Below are positions 14,370-14,431 of a stretch of 14,431 nucleotides of DNA, piece by piece (within the stretch, counting starts at the first letter, position 1; each line of letters opens with the position of its first letter). The notes below the pieces were generated by a model. The model saw only the letters and a list, made by a program, of their open reading frames with translations. It did no database searches and was not told where the DNA came from. Location: NCBI GenBank assembly GCA_030637925.1, contig DAOWFR010000006.1, positions 1-14,431 of the forward strand, in the 5' to 3' direction. Source of the stretch: Methanobacteriota archaeon. GTDB taxonomy: Archaea > Nanobdellota > Nanobdellia > Woesearchaeales > SM23-78. Both the position numbers and the translations under genes were made by a program.

Positions 14370-14431
14370 TCAGAATATAGCCGGTGTAACAAACACTTCT
14401 AAAAGAGCTGCTATGAATAATATTCCTAAAC
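14370..14431 (-). CDS. C-terminus of a membrane protein, possibly SpoIIM-like (partial)
   Basis: Reading from the right edge on the minus strand, the frame is open and ends LGILFIAALLEVFVTPAIF then TGA at 14370-14372. The hydrophobic helix followed by a short EVFVTP ending resembles, from memory, the C-terminus of archaeal SpoIIM/DUF95 membrane proteins. Only about 20 residues are visible, so the family call is tentative. That a minus-strand gene ends here is more likely, because the gap to the RPA-like gene is only 14 nt. Confidence 0.4.
   Translation of the reverse strand, partial: LGILFIAALLEVFVTPAIF

Overview
The window looks like part of a small-genome archaeal chromosome, most probably a DPANN-type archaeon of the Woesearchaeota/Pacearchaeota kind. 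The reasons are archaeal information-processing genes (TATA-binding protein, MCM helicase, an RPA-like OB-fold protein, RNase P subunit p30), archaeal TATA boxes, a mix of leaderless and Shine-Dalgarno starts, AT-rich DNA, and exported proteins of styles common in those lineages. The lineage is my inference from gene content, not a phylogenetic result.

Left part (1-9803, minus strand, read right to left): a run of exported or surface proteins interrupted by one cytoplasmic protein. The order is a 663-aa secreted Cys-rich protein (own promoter), a MEMO/AmrB-family protein, a 510-aa protein with a pilin-like N-terminal membrane segment, a 978-aa secreted mosaic of Cys-rich, carboxypeptidase-regulatory-like, FN3-like and Ig-like parts (own promoter), and a Cys-rich repeat protein that runs off the left edge (777 residues visible). 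The three large proteins share small Cys modules, so they probably form one surface system. The leftmost third of the last gene has extreme base composition: its mRNA is almost devoid of C.

Middle (9862-10771): RNase P p30 on the minus strand, then a 319-nt divergent region before tbp. This region holds an imperfect long direct repeat with two TTTCC-N3-GGAAA dyads, an AT-rich inverted repeat, and three TTTATAAA boxes, two of them embedded in perfect 14-bp palindromes.

Right part (10772-14355, plus strand): tbp, mcm and an RPA32-like gene in a tight cluster linking transcription initiation with replication. The TBP carries a 100-residue Lys/Arg tail, the most unusual protein feature in the window. 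At the right edge is the C-terminus of a convergent membrane protein, possibly SpoIIM-like.

The best candidates for something undescribed are the Lys-tailed TBP with a palindromic TATA array at its own gene, and the modular Cys-rich surface-protein cluster with an embedded MEMO protein.
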